DNA from: a bacterium
GTDB taxonomy: Bacteria; Bdellovibrionota; Bacteriovoracia; Bacteriovoracales; Bacteriovoracaceae
Reading direction: 5' to 3'
Assembly: GCA_030425045.1 (NCBI GenBank)
Contig: JAUHVL010000007.1
Location: 62,001-126,000 of the forward strand
DNA: 64,000 bases
Part shown: positions 35,696 through 44,204 of the stretch, piece after piece
Numbering within the stretch: position 1 is the first letter of the stretch
Layout: every line of letters starts with the position of its first letter
The notes under the pieces: model-generated
The model's input: the letters and a program-made list of their open reading frames with translations, nothing else
Database searches by the model: none
Told to the model about the DNA's origin: nothing
Translations under genes and position numbers: made by a program

Positions 35696-37122
35696 AAAAT
35701 AAAATCGCTAAAATTTCTATTCCAGAGATTCATTTCAATCATATAAAAGAGCATTTGGTTGACCACGATGGGAAAGAAGCTCTCTGCTTTGCTCTCTGTG
35801 GAATAGCAAAGCGGCCTCGTGGAACCTATCTGTTTATTAAGAGAGTAATTAAAGTTCCATATGAAGTTTGTAGACGATCAGAGAACGGTATTACTTGGTC
35901 TTCCCGTGTCTTACTGAATGTTGTTAAAGCTTCACTACAAGAAGACTTAGCAATTCTGAAGATCCATTCACACCCGGCAGGTGCAAGGTACTTCTCAGCA
36001 GTCGATGACAAGTCTGACAGCGAACTTTTTCCGAGGTTATATGATTTAACTTCAAATGAGTTCATCCATGGAAGTGTCGTAATAACAAAGGATTTGGAAA
36101 TTTTAGGCAGGACTGTTGATGAAAATGGCAGTTTCTCCATGATTCCTAAAATTATAGTTGCTGGCGATGACATTTCAATTCATTTTGGAGAGGATTGTTC
36201 CAAAGACATTCCGCCTAGTAAAATGAGAATATCTCAATTGTTTGGTGAAGGGACCACCGCAATATTATCAAGATTAAAGGTTGGAGTTGTGGGGGCATCT
36301 GGTACAGGAAGTCCATCCATTACCCAGCTTGAGAGAAATGGAGTTGGAGAAATAGTCTCAATTGACCCCAAAGTTTCAAGAGATGAGAATCTTAATCGAA
36401 TAAGTCAGCTTAAAAAAAGTGATGTTGCTGCTGGCAGGTTTAAGGTTGAGGTAATAGCAGAAGATATTATTCGAAATGGTCTTGGCACTAAGGTGACTCC
36501 TTTAGCAAGTAATATTCTCGACGAGGAGTCGATTCTAGAGCTATCAACATGCGATATTATAGTAGGCTGTATGGACTCAGCATTGGGTCGCCACGTTGCC
36601 AACAAGATTTCTACCTTCTATGCGATTCCCCTAATTGACATTGGAGTGCAGCTTAAAGCCGACGGAAAAGGAGGTATCCGCTCTGCGTGGGGGAGCTATC
36701 ATTACATAAAGCCAGGTGGGGAAAGTTTATTGAGCAAAAAAGTATATAGTTTGGAAGATGTTGAAGCTGAAATTATTAAAATGACTGACCCTGAACAATA
36801 TGTAGATTTAGAGGCAAGAAAATACATTAAAGGAGCTGAGGAAAGCTCACCCGCAGTGATCTCCTTTAATATGAGAATATCAGCCGATGCCATTATTGAT
36901 CTTCTAGCGAGAATTCATCCATTTAGGGATGAGGCAAATTCGGCTTTCAACACATATAGATACAATTTTTGTGAAGGTGAAGTTTACAAGGGCTCCGAAG
37001 GAGAAAGTTGTCCAGTCTTTTTGAAAGGGCTATCCAATGGAGACAAATCTCCTCTACTTGGACTAACTGGCCTAGTACAAAAGAAACAAAGGGATAAAAA
37101 GAATAATGATGCGAATATTTAA
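35692..37122 (+). CDS. JAB peptidase-E1 (ThiF) fusion of the ubiquitin-like system
   Basis: 476 residues from the ATG at 35692 (AAGGAGG at 35674-35680). N-terminal JAB/JAMM domain: Glu29 in KEALCFALCG, then IHSHPAGARYFSAVDDKSD with His92, His94, Ser102 and Asp105 in exact H-x-H-x7-S-x2-D spacing. C-terminal ThiF/E1 domain from about residue 195: VGVVGASGTGSPS (nucleotide loop), SRDENLNR (Arg finger region) and IIVGCMDSALGRHVAN (Cys293/Asp295). It would activate the modifier with ATP and also trim or remove it. Overlap of 17 bases with the next gene. Confidence 0.93.
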   Translation: MKNKIAKISIPEIHFNHIKEHLVDHDGKEALCFALCGIAKRPRGTYLFIKRVIKVPYEVCRRSENGITWSSRVLLNVVKASLQEDLAILKIHSHPAGARYFSAVDDKSDSELFPRLYDLTSNEFIHGSVVITKDLEILGRTVDENGSFSMIPKIIVAGDDISIHFGEDCSKDIPPSKMRISQLFGEGTTAILSRLKVGVVGASGTGSPSITQLERNGVGEIVSIDPKVSRDENLNRISQLKKSDVAAGRFKVEVIAEDIIRNGLGTKVTPLASNILDEESILELSTCDIIVGCMDSALGRHVANKISTFYAIPLIDIGVQLKADGKGGIRSAWGSYHYIKPGGESLLSKKVYSLEDVEAEIIKMTDPEQYVDLEARKYIKGAEESSPAVISFNMRISADAIIDLLARIHPFRDEANSAFNTYRYNFCEGEVYKGSEGESCPVFLKGLSNGDKSPLLGLTGLVQKKQRDKKNNDANI

Positions 37123-37438
37123 GAAATTTTTGTCGTGGGGAAGAAGACGATTTTTTCGAGATTCATACTTTGCATTTTGGTCTGAGGAAATCCCTGATGA
37201 TATCCAACAAAATATTGTTTATATTGAAGGCAGCATTGATTCTGCCGACATTGCTGCTTTTGTTTGTCCGTGTGGGTGTAATGAAAAGATAAGCTTATCT
37301 CTACTAGAGTGTTCTAAGTCAAATTGGTCAGTATCAACTGATTTTTTCGGAAGAGTAAGTCTCAGTCCTTCTATTTGGAGAACTAAAGGTTGTAAGAGTC
37401 ATTTTTTCTTAAGGAAAGGAAAGATAATCTGGACCTGA
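37106..37438 (+). CDS. DUF6527-type zinc-binding protein of the ubiquitin-like operon
   Basis: 110 residues, basic N-terminus, then AFVCPCGCNEKISLSLL (Cys cluster, about residues 52-68), GRVSLSPSIWRTKGCKSHFF (91 onward) and a last beta strand KGKIIW. The CPCGC + S-L-x-P-S + C-x-S-H-F pattern matches DUF6527, which usually accompanies multi-ubiquitin/E2/E1 genes. Likely binds zinc through Cys and His. Role unknown; an E3-like or target-recognition role is only a guess. Last gene of the 34635-37438 operon. Confidence 0.85.
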   Translation: MMRIFKKFLSWGRRRFFRDSYFAFWSEEIPDDIQQNIVYIEGSIDSADIAAFVCPCGCNEKISLSLLECSKSNWSVSTDFFGRVSLSPSIWRTKGCKSHFFLRKGKIIWT

Positions 37439-37449
37439 GAGTTATAGGA

Positions 37450-37830
37450 TCAGCCCCCGCCCATGTCGCCACCATGTTTACCATAGATGTCCCCGATATC
37501 GAGAATAGTGCCATCCATAAGAATGATGGTGTGAATGTCCATTTGGGTTGGCTTATTGAGGTCTAGGGTCGTATTAAGACGGTCTATTTTGATCCCATTG
37601 AATCTTTCAAATCCCTCTTGAATGTCAATCAAGCGAGAATAGACTCCATCTTGAGAAATGACGGCTTCAATGTTGTTGTTTGGTATGACAAGAGTTTTGC
37701 CTGCTTGAAGTGGGCTACTTCTGAGAGCTAAATTAGGAAGAACAAGTGATCGACCTCCACCCATGTCGCCACTAAATGGAAAGGTGCGTAATGAAGTAAT
37801 GGCCAGTAGTAAAATTATGACAGCTTTCAT
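37450..37830 (-). CDS. Small secreted partner of HTH regulator (pair 2)
   Basis: 126 residues with a signal peptide (ends near TFPF). The mature protein begins GDMGGGRS and ends GGDMGGG, so the same Gly-Asp-Met-Gly-Gly-Gly motif caps both ends. The middle is beta-rich (AGKTLVIPNN, DIHTIILMDGTILDIGD). Its ATG overlaps the stop of the regulator gene by 4 bases (ATGA), exactly as in the chromosomal pair at 16675-17879. Confidence 0.72.
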   Translation of the reverse strand: MKAVIILLLAITSLRTFPFSGDMGGGRSLVLPNLALRSSPLQAGKTLVIPNNNIEAVISQDGVYSRLIDIQEGFERFNGIKIDRLNTTLDLNKPTQMDIHTIILMDGTILDIGDIYGKHGGDMGGG

Positions 37831-38618
37831 TGAATAACCCCCTTATCTCTGGTGTTGAGATTAGAGTGCCTTGAAAGGCTATCCATGATTAATCCGGCCC
37901 AAGCGATATCTTTACCCTTGGACTCTGGTGCGTTCATTAATTCTCTTATTTCTTGATTTGTTTTAATTAAAATTTCCCTCAATCTAGGTAAAACAACTTC
38001 GAGATTGACTGACTCATACTGAATACTTAGCCAGTTCATGTGATCCCCGAATGAGTCTACATCATAGCTAAGTTTTACTAAGTTTTGAAGAAGCTTGTGA
38101 ACCGTATCTTGCTTCGCGTTGACTGGCCCCTCAAGTGAAATTTTTTGATCTTCTTCTTTTAAAATTCCATCTTGTAAGAGTTTTTCTAGTATTGAAATGC
38201 CACGCTTACCAAACTCTTCAATTGTTTTCTCTCTAGTTAAGCCTGATGCTGTTGTGGCCATCATCATGAGTTCATAAGTTGTGGGGTCTTGAAAATAGAT
38301 TTCAGCTTCTGGGGCTACAAAAGGAACGTCTTTATTTCCTGGGTATACGTTTGAAAAGTCCTCATACATTTTAGGATAGAACTTTTTAATAAAGCTTTGA
38401 ATATTGTCTTCACCACAGACTTCTTGAACAATTTTTAAAGCATAGTTAAAAGAAGGTCTTTGTACTTCACATTTAGAGATTCGATCGAAAGTGGAGTTAG
38501 GTATTCCCAATTTTTTTGCAATTTGAAGGCTAGAAAAGCGTGGGTATGATTTTTTAATCTTGTCTACACAAGACCCTAAGAAATCAGGTAATTCGTCGTA
38601 ATGACCAGCTTCCAACAT
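37827..38618 (-). CDS. HTH regulator with long C-terminal domain, TIGR02147-like (pair 2)
   Basis: 263 residues. N-terminal HTH (FSSLQIAKKLGIPNSTFDRI, about residues 22-41), then a helical domain with GLTREKTIEEFGKRGISILEKL near the middle, which lines up with the ISHEVIKEIFGKVGLQKIEQL segment of the regulator at 17031. Paralogous by layout and coupling to a small exported protein. The dyad at 38647-38670, 29 bases upstream of its start, is a probable operator. It is transcribed away from the T4SS operon. Confidence 0.75.
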   Translation of the reverse strand: MLEAGHYDELPDFLGSCVDKIKKSYPRFSSLQIAKKLGIPNSTFDRISKCEVQRPSFNYALKIVQEVCGEDNIQSFIKKFYPKMYEDFSNVYPGNKDVPFVAPEAEIYFQDPTTYELMMMATTASGLTREKTIEEFGKRGISILEKLLQDGILKEEDQKISLEGPVNAKQDTVHKLLQNLVKLSYDVDSFGDHMNWLSIQYESVNLEVVLPRLREILIKTNQEIRELMNAPESKGKDIAWAGLIMDSLSRHSNLNTRDKGVIQ

Positions 38619-38646
38619 TAAGTTGACCTTTAGAATACTCTGTTAA

Positions 38647-38670
38647 TTGTATGCACTGATAGTCATACAA
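38647..38670. promoter_or_regulatory. Operator-like dyad TTGTATG-N10-CATACAA
   Basis: Perfect 7-bp arms, 29 bases upstream of the pair-2 regulator. Likely an autoregulatory site. Confidence 0.55.
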
Positions 38671-38814
38671 AAAGTGTTGAGAGATTGACAAATATTTTCT
38701 CTTTAATCGCTGGTTAAGTAATTGATAGTTTGAAGCATGACGTGAAAACAGGTGGTTAGAAAGAGCTTAAACGATATCTATGTCTTGTGACGGTAATTGG
38801 ATTTAGTTATCTGT

Positions 38815-38895
38815 TTCCCAATTTATTTCCCATTAAACTTCCCACTCTGAATAAAATTTTAAACTTGTAAGAGCTTAGAGTTCCCACTCTGGGAA
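38815..38895. repeat. Three tandem 12-bp iteron-like repeats plus one palindromic copy
   Basis: TTCCCA begins at 38815, 38827 and 38839, exactly 12 bases apart: TTCCCAATTTAT, TTCCCATTAAAC, TTCCCACTCTGA. A fourth copy at 38881 (TTCCCACTCTGGGAA) repeats the 11 bases of the third and forms a dyad with TGGGAA. The array lies between the regulator and the first T4SS-operon gene, in a 389-base gap (38619-39007). Possible operator array or replication/transfer iterons. Confidence 0.6.
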
Positions 38896-39007
38896 ACTTC
38901 TTACCACGATAAGAAATATCATCTCCCGTCATGGGAATGTGTTGGCGGCCCTTTTCGCTAATCTGTAAATCATCAGCATTGAAAAACAAAACAATGGAGG
39001 TTCGACA

Positions 39008-39178
39008 ATGGAAACATTGCGAGAAAATATTCGATGCTATTTAGGGCCAATAGATTCTGATGAATTTATCAAGAATGAAAGCTTGGCAGAGAAATTGGAA
39101 ATAATGAGAGAACAACTAAATTGGGATTTCCTAGGTGAAGTATATCCTGATGAATTTAAACGTGAAAAATATCAGTGA
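39008..39178 (+). CDS. Small acidic protein at the head of the ICE1 T4SS operon
   Basis: 56 residues (starts METLRENIRCYLGPIDSDEF, ends FKREKYQ), well placed behind GGAGG at 38996-39000. Acidic and helical; no recognised domain. It ends 7 bases before the lipoprotein gene, so it is probably the first gene of the transfer operon. Confidence 0.62.
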   Translation: METLRENIRCYLGPIDSDEFIKNESLAEKLEIMREQLNWDFLGEVYPDEFKREKYQ

Positions 39179-39185
39179 GGGATGA

Positions 39186-41015
39186 ATGAAGAAAATCATA
39201 ATATTTATAAACGTACTCTTTGCTTTTGGTTGCAGCTTTAAAAAAGATGAAGCGAACTCAAGTGGGGGTACTCCTGAAAACAAAACAATTACAATAAATG
39301 AAAACGACTTGTTGGATGATGACGGAGATTTAATCAGCAATGGAGAAGAAAGGAAAAGGGGACTTAATCCAAAAGTAGCAAATATTCCTTCCATGGATAT
39401 TAACTTTGCCAAAGATTACATTATTAAAATTAATTATAAGAACAAAAGTGACGACTTTATAAAAAGCTTTGTTATTGATACTAGAAATGAAAAGGAGGTA
39501 AATGGCGTTGAGGTGAAAACAGGAAAGCATTTTCTCTATGATTTTAGTAAGGCCATATCAGCTAGAAATTTCAAAGTGTCGAATTATTCGTCTGCTAATA
39601 TGCCAATAGCATACTTTAGACGTTTTACATCATCAAAATTGCCATTTGATATTATAAAAAAGCAGGAGCTAGAGTTTTATTCAGAATTTGATCCCGAAGT
39701 AGATGAAATCGAGAGCATAGAAGTTGAGATATTCAACCTTGCTAATTTGAAAAGTTCATACCTTCCTGCGGGAATTTCCGAGTTGGAGCTATCATATTTA
39801 CTTTTTGATGATACCACAGATGAATATCGAGAAGTGAGTAGAGGTATCGTTACTTCAGAAATAGGGTATGACAGTACTACTAGTTTTAATGTCAAATTAG
39901 ATAATATCCCAATCGAAATGTTTTTGAAGAGCTATTTTTCAAGAGGGGAGTTTCTCACAACTCAAGTTGAAAATTATAAATTTAATGACAAAGATTTATA
40001 TTATAAAGATTTGATTTCAAGTGTTGAAAAAAAGTCTATACCCGTTGCCTTTTTTTATCCTGGAAAATCTGACTTGAAATATATTTCTGTAATGGATGGG
40101 CTGAATCATTTTAGTGAGATTATCGCGAAAGGCTTTAGTAAAAATCTAATATTTTCGGGCGACGTATTGGTCGGTGTTAATGAATCACTTTCTGGATTAG
40201 ATGAGATTGACTCTCTAAGTGATTTAGCTGGCGAATATACTAATGGCCAATGGTTTGTCCAAACCAATCTATTAGACTCTCACTATACCGAACACCAGTA
40301 TAAGCCCAGTGATAGCATTATAATGAGTTACTACTTGGGTGATGAGCTTTCAAAGTCAGTTAAAGAAAACGTATTAATCGGACGAGAACTACAATCAACT
40401 GAAAAAGAACGTCTGTTCCTTGGAAACTTTACGAAAAACTCTTATCTGGAGATTTCTATTGTTCCAAGGAATGTGTATGGAGAAAGGTTCAGAACGGATG
40501 AAATTACATTTAATCGCTGTAGGGCCAAGATAAATCAGCCATATTCTTTTAGTGAAAGGATGGTATTTACTGATGAGCTTAATCTTTATGGAGAAAAAAT
40601 CAAGCTTACTAACGGATCAAAATCGATTTCATTGAAGGAACTGGCAGATCAGGGACTCATTTCTTTAAGGCGAATTGGTAATACGATTGTTTTTGAAACA
40701 AAAGAACTAACTGAAATATTTCATATTGATTCTATCTTTTCATCACCTTTATATCTTAAGGCAGAGCCTATCGTTACAAATGATCTGAAGGGTTATGGAA
40801 TAACGGAAGTAAGTCAATACAGTGTTGATGATTGCGTAAGTGAAATCAGAACTTATGACGATGATTTACCATTTTATCTAACGCCACACCAAGTAGAGCA
40901 ATATAAGAAATGGAGTAATAGCGACGATATTTATGGGAACGTCACGTACGATTACTATGACTACGCTCAACATTTCAATTTCTTGGTGTCGGGAAATCTA
41001 AAACAGTATTATTAG
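39186..41015 (+). CDS. Lipoprotein at the start of the ICE1 T4SS operon
   Basis: 609 residues with a lipobox (FAFGC, Cys about residue 16). Just after it is LLDDDGDLISNGEERKRGLNP, a calcium-binding type-3-thrombospondin-like loop. The remainder is beta-rich and unrecognised; the C-terminal part is rich in Tyr/Asp. Given its position before pilus genes, it may be a surface adhesin or a tip protein that helps contact a recipient. This is inference from context. Confidence 0.75.
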   Translation: MKKIIIFINVLFAFGCSFKKDEANSSGGTPENKTITINENDLLDDDGDLISNGEERKRGLNPKVANIPSMDINFAKDYIIKINYKNKSDDFIKSFVIDTRNEKEVNGVEVKTGKHFLYDFSKAISARNFKVSNYSSANMPIAYFRRFTSSKLPFDIIKKQELEFYSEFDPEVDEIESIEVEIFNLANLKSSYLPAGISELELSYLLFDDTTDEYREVSRGIVTSEIGYDSTTSFNVKLDNIPIEMFLKSYFSRGEFLTTQVENYKFNDKDLYYKDLISSVEKKSIPVAFFYPGKSDLKYISVMDGLNHFSEIIAKGFSKNLIFSGDVLVGVNESLSGLDEIDSLSDLAGEYTNGQWFVQTNLLDSHYTEHQYKPSDSIIMSYYLGDELSKSVKENVLIGRELQSTEKERLFLGNFTKNSYLEISIVPRNVYGERFRTDEITFNRCRAKINQPYSFSERMVFTDELNLYGEKIKLTNGSKSISLKELADQGLISLRRIGNTIVFETKELTEIFHIDSIFSSPLYLKAEPIVTNDLKGYGITEVSQYSVDDCVSEIRTYDDDLPFYLTPHQVEQYKKWSNSDDIYGNVTYDYYDYAQHFNFLVSGNLKQYY

Positions 41016-41024
41016 GAGAAAAAA

Positions 41025-41342
41025 ATGATTAAAAAATATAGCCTTGTTGATGTCGCCTTATGGCCAACTTCAATTATTATAAGTTTATTTGGGATGGGGA
41101 TTTTATTATCTACACCCACATATGCTTTCACAAAGTTAAAAAATGGTTTTGATAATTTAACCGAAACCTATTTGATTCCATTGTCGGCGGCTGTTGCTGG
41201 AACATCTTTTGTTCTTTACGCGATATTGTCGTACTTTAGGCCGGAGGAAAATCAGAAGAGATGTGCCAATGTCTGTATTATGTCTATTCTGACATATTCG
41301 GGTTTGGAAATCATAAATACCATTTCTCAAAGTTTTAGCTAA
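41025..41342 (+). CDS. Small membrane protein, VirB2-like pilin candidate
   Basis: 105 residues: hydrophobic N-terminal segment (SIIISLFGMGILLSTPTYA, ending as a signal-peptidase-like site), then two further hydrophobic helices (YLIPLSAAVAGTSFVLYAIL, ICIMSILTYSGLEI region). Length, double helix and place before a VirB3-like gene suggest a VirB2/TrbC pilin, but there is no clear sequence match. Confidence 0.55.
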   Translation: MIKKYSLVDVALWPTSIIISLFGMGILLSTPTYAFTKLKNGFDNLTETYLIPLSAAVAGTSFVLYAILSYFRPEENQKRCANVCIMSILTYSGLEIINTISQSFS

Positions 41343-41352
41343 GGAGTTCCGA

Positions 41353-41619
41353 ATGCAAAAAGCAGTTTTTCCGAGCTTTTTAAGCTCGAAGGCAAAAATA
41401 TATCTAAATTTCACGAGGATTGATTTTTTGATTTTGGGGGTTGGTTATTTAATACTTTCAAAGTTAAGTTCTAATACTCTTGTTTCGTTTGGAATAAATG
41501 CCATTATTCTTATTGTCTTCAAATTCTTAACCTCAAAAATGCCCAGAGGGTTTTTGAGATTTCTAAGAGAGCCTAAAAATATTGACTGGGCATATCAGAT
41601 GGAGGGGAGAAATGAGTAA
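41353..41619 (+). CDS. VirB3/TraL-like membrane protein
   Basis: 88 residues with two membrane helices (FLILGVGYLILSKLSS and VSFGINAIILIVFKFL) and a basic C-terminal tail (MPRGFLRFLREPKN). It lies immediately before, and overlaps by 8 bases, the VirB4-type ATPase gene, the usual virB3-virB4 order. Confidence 0.7.
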   Translation: MQKAVFPSFLSSKAKIYLNFTRIDFLILGVGYLILSKLSSNTLVSFGINAIILIVFKFLTSKMPRGFLRFLREPKNIDWAYQMEGRNE

Positions 41620-43531
41620 CAACATATTTCCTGTCGTTGAGAATGGAAATGAGCTTTCCTCGGTCGATAAGGATCATTCCTACTTCTTTGAAATTATACC
41701 TCCCGATATCGAAATGATGGATGAAGAGGGTCTCGCTACCTTTAATTACAATAATGAGCATCTTTTGAAGAATTTTGATGAAGGGTGTTTTTATAAATTC
41801 TATAAGATTGGAAGAAGGAGCTTTTTAAATACAGATTCAGAACAAGTTGAATCATATAATGGAATAAGGTTTACTCCTTGTGAAAGTCCTTTGGGAATAT
41901 TCTTTGGGGCCATTGATTTCTACAGTGATTTAAATATCTTTGATGATTATCTTGTTTATAATGGACAATATGTAAGAGTATTGTCCGTTAGGACATTTTC
42001 ATCTGATATAGTTGATTATAATTTAATACCCTGTGATATTGATTATGTTCTCAATTTAAAAAAGAAAGCTGATGTCGACTCAGTTAAAAAACTCGACCGT
42101 ATCAGAACATCCCACCTTTCAAGTTTTCTGAAACCCAAACGTGATATAGACAGCGAAAAGGCTTATTCGGAAGCAGAGGAGCTGCTTGAACAGGTAAAAA
42201 TTGGAAACGAGAGTCTTTATGATGTGGAGATGTATTTTATCTTAAAAGATAGCTCCCTTGAAAAACTATGTACAAAGACCTTTGACGTCATCAAATACTT
42301 TAACCTGAATGGCTTTGAGTTATTCATTGAAGGACAATCAGCTCGTAAATGGAAAACAGGATTATTTTCTCTTTTTAGAGAACTTATTCCTGGAGTTAAA
42401 CCAAAACTCTTTTTAAGGTCACATGTTGATAAGCTAAGTCATGTCGTCCAGCTTCTACCATTTAAGAGGTCATTTCTAATGAGAGATGGCCTAGACCTTT
42501 TTGATGTTTCAGATCAGGAGATATTTTTTGATCCGTTTGATAGCTCTATTGTGAATAAAAATACGCTTGTTAGCGGAATGAGCGGAGTCGGAAAGTCTGT
42601 CTTTGTTAATAAAATCGTCCATCATTATATCAATGAGCATCCGACAGTAATATTGGATAAGGGAGGATCGTTCAGAAAGTTGTGTTTATACCACGAAGGA
42701 GAGGTTTTAAATGATGGGTTTAACCCCATGCAGTTCAAAGACGCCGTCTATCTAAGGGAAATTATCCTATCGGTCGTTGATAAGAAGCGATTTTCTAAGC
42801 TTGATCGAGGGAAGCTATTGGCCTTGATAAAGGATATTTTAGAAAATGATATTGAAACTTTTTGGGAAGTTATCATCAAACTTGAAGATGAATTTGAGGG
42901 GATATCATATTATTTTGAAGATATTAAAAAGTATTTAACAAATGAATATCTTGATAATAGCTCAATACTGTATGTTGACCTAGATTCCTATCCTAAAAAT
43001 ATTGTATCCCCTTTAATTATCTTTCTTCTGGAATACTTTAAAAACATAAAGGCAAAAGAAAAAATTCTTGTTTTCGATGAGTGTTGGAGTTTTCTGAAAG
43101 ATCATGGAGATTATATTGATGAATGTTTTAGGACATTTAGAAAGACGGGAGCATTTCCCATTGCTATCTCCCAATCTCTCTCAGATTTTGAAGCATCAAG
43201 TGAGCTGTCTTCATCTATTGTAAATAATAGCTATTTTAAAGTTTTGTTTCCTCAAAATGTCGATAAGAGCACACTACTTAATGAATTTGATAAGGGTAGG
43301 ATTAAGGAGCTGAAATATCAGAAGAATGTCTATAGTGAATGTTATTTGAAAAGCTCTGATAATAAATATCGTAAGATTCTGAGGGTTAGGCTTTCCGATA
43401 CAGAGTTAGAGCTATTCAATACCGAAGCAGATAGCTTTGAACGTTTTTATCAGTATCTAGATAATAACAGGCAATATTTCAAAACAAATAAGGACACAAT
43501 TGATTCATACGTGAGGATGATTTATGCATAA
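41612..43531 (+). CDS. VirB4/TraC-type conjugation ATPase
   Basis: 639 residues from the ATG at 41612 (GGAGG at 41602-41606; an earlier in-frame start at 41582 is inside virB3). N-terminal TraC-like domain, then Walker A GMSGVGKS (about residues 322-329), PTVILDKGGSFRKL, and Walker B ILVFDECWSFL (about 484-494), ending in a TFRKTGAFPIAISQSL sensor. Energises pilus assembly and transfer at the inner membrane. Confidence 0.92.
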   Translation: MSNNIFPVVENGNELSSVDKDHSYFFEIIPPDIEMMDEEGLATFNYNNEHLLKNFDEGCFYKFYKIGRRSFLNTDSEQVESYNGIRFTPCESPLGIFFGAIDFYSDLNIFDDYLVYNGQYVRVLSVRTFSSDIVDYNLIPCDIDYVLNLKKKADVDSVKKLDRIRTSHLSSFLKPKRDIDSEKAYSEAEELLEQVKIGNESLYDVEMYFILKDSSLEKLCTKTFDVIKYFNLNGFELFIEGQSARKWKTGLFSLFRELIPGVKPKLFLRSHVDKLSHVVQLLPFKRSFLMRDGLDLFDVSDQEIFFDPFDSSIVNKNTLVSGMSGVGKSVFVNKIVHHYINEHPTVILDKGGSFRKLCLYHEGEVLNDGFNPMQFKDAVYLREIILSVVDKKRFSKLDRGKLLALIKDILENDIETFWEVIIKLEDEFEGISYYFEDIKKYLTNEYLDNSSILYVDLDSYPKNIVSPLIIFLLEYFKNIKAKEKILVFDECWSFLKDHGDYIDECFRTFRKTGAFPIAISQSLSDFEASSELSSSIVNNSYFKVLFPQNVDKSTLLNEFDKGRIKELKYQKNVYSECYLKSSDNKYRKILRVRLSDTELELFNTEADSFERFYQYLDNNRQYFKTNKDTIDSYVRMIYA

Positions 43532-44204
43532 ATTTATATTTTTATTTCTAATGAGCTTTAAGCTACAGGCAAGCTCTCTTTTTATTCCAGACAGCGATTC
43601 GGCAGCACTTATTATGCTGGTTTCTAATACGGCATCTACTGTTACTAATACGCTTAAAATTTTAGAAGTGGCCAAGAAGACCAGTAATCAAATTGATAAA
43701 TACAATTTTATGGCAATGAGACGCTTCTTCATCGCGAGAAGGATTGAGCAGCATGTAAGAGATATTGCCGAAACAAAAAAGATGAAGCCTAAAAGCCTTC
43801 AGGAAATCAATCGAGTGTTAGTCAGGCTGAAACACAATTTAAAAGGGTTAAAAAGTTCAATTGATTCTTTAGCATCAGACGTTGTGAAGGCCGATAACTT
43901 TTCGGACCGTGTCTTTGAAAAAATTGGTAATGCCTTTAATGATGAGCAGGAAGCTCATAATCAAGAAATTTCAAGTGCTGGCGAAGGACAAATGTCAAAG
44001 CATGTTCAAAATACAGCAATGAATACGGCGATCTCTAGTAAAATCCTTTCTAAAATTCGTAGAGATAATCTTGAATATCAAAAAGTTGATATTGATATAA
44101 AAAAGAACCGCTCTGTAGAGCAGTTAAGAAAGGATGAGTTTTATAGAGACTGGATAGGTCTTCCAAATGAAGATGAGTTATCTCCTATTATGGCATTAAG
44201 GTAA
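43524..44204 (+). CDS. VirB5/TrbJ-position secreted protein
   Basis: 226 residues with a signal peptide (ends near LQAS) and otherwise almost pure helix, including a coiled-coil part (SLQEINRVLVRLKHNLKGLK). Position between virB4 and virB6-type genes and the exported helical form suggest a VirB5/TrbJ pilus-associated protein. Overlaps the flanking genes by a few bases. ICE2 has a protein with similar ending helices in the same place (63809-64000). Confidence 0.6.
   Translation: MHKFIFLFLMSFKLQASSLFIPDSDSAALIMLVSNTASTVTNTLKILEVAKKTSNQIDKYNFMAMRRFFIARRIEQHVRDIAETKKMKPKSLQEINRVLVRLKHNLKGLKSSIDSLASDVVKADNFSDRVFEKIGNAFNDEQEAHNQEISSAGEGQMSKHVQNTAMNTAISSKILSKIRRDNLEYQKVDIDIKKNRSVEQLRKDEFYRDWIGLPNEDELSPIMALR

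Noticed and set aside
38807-38989. 60-residue minus-strand frame over the iteron array
   Set aside because: It translates the TTCCCA repeats and has no ribosome site; the DNA repeat is the better explanation.
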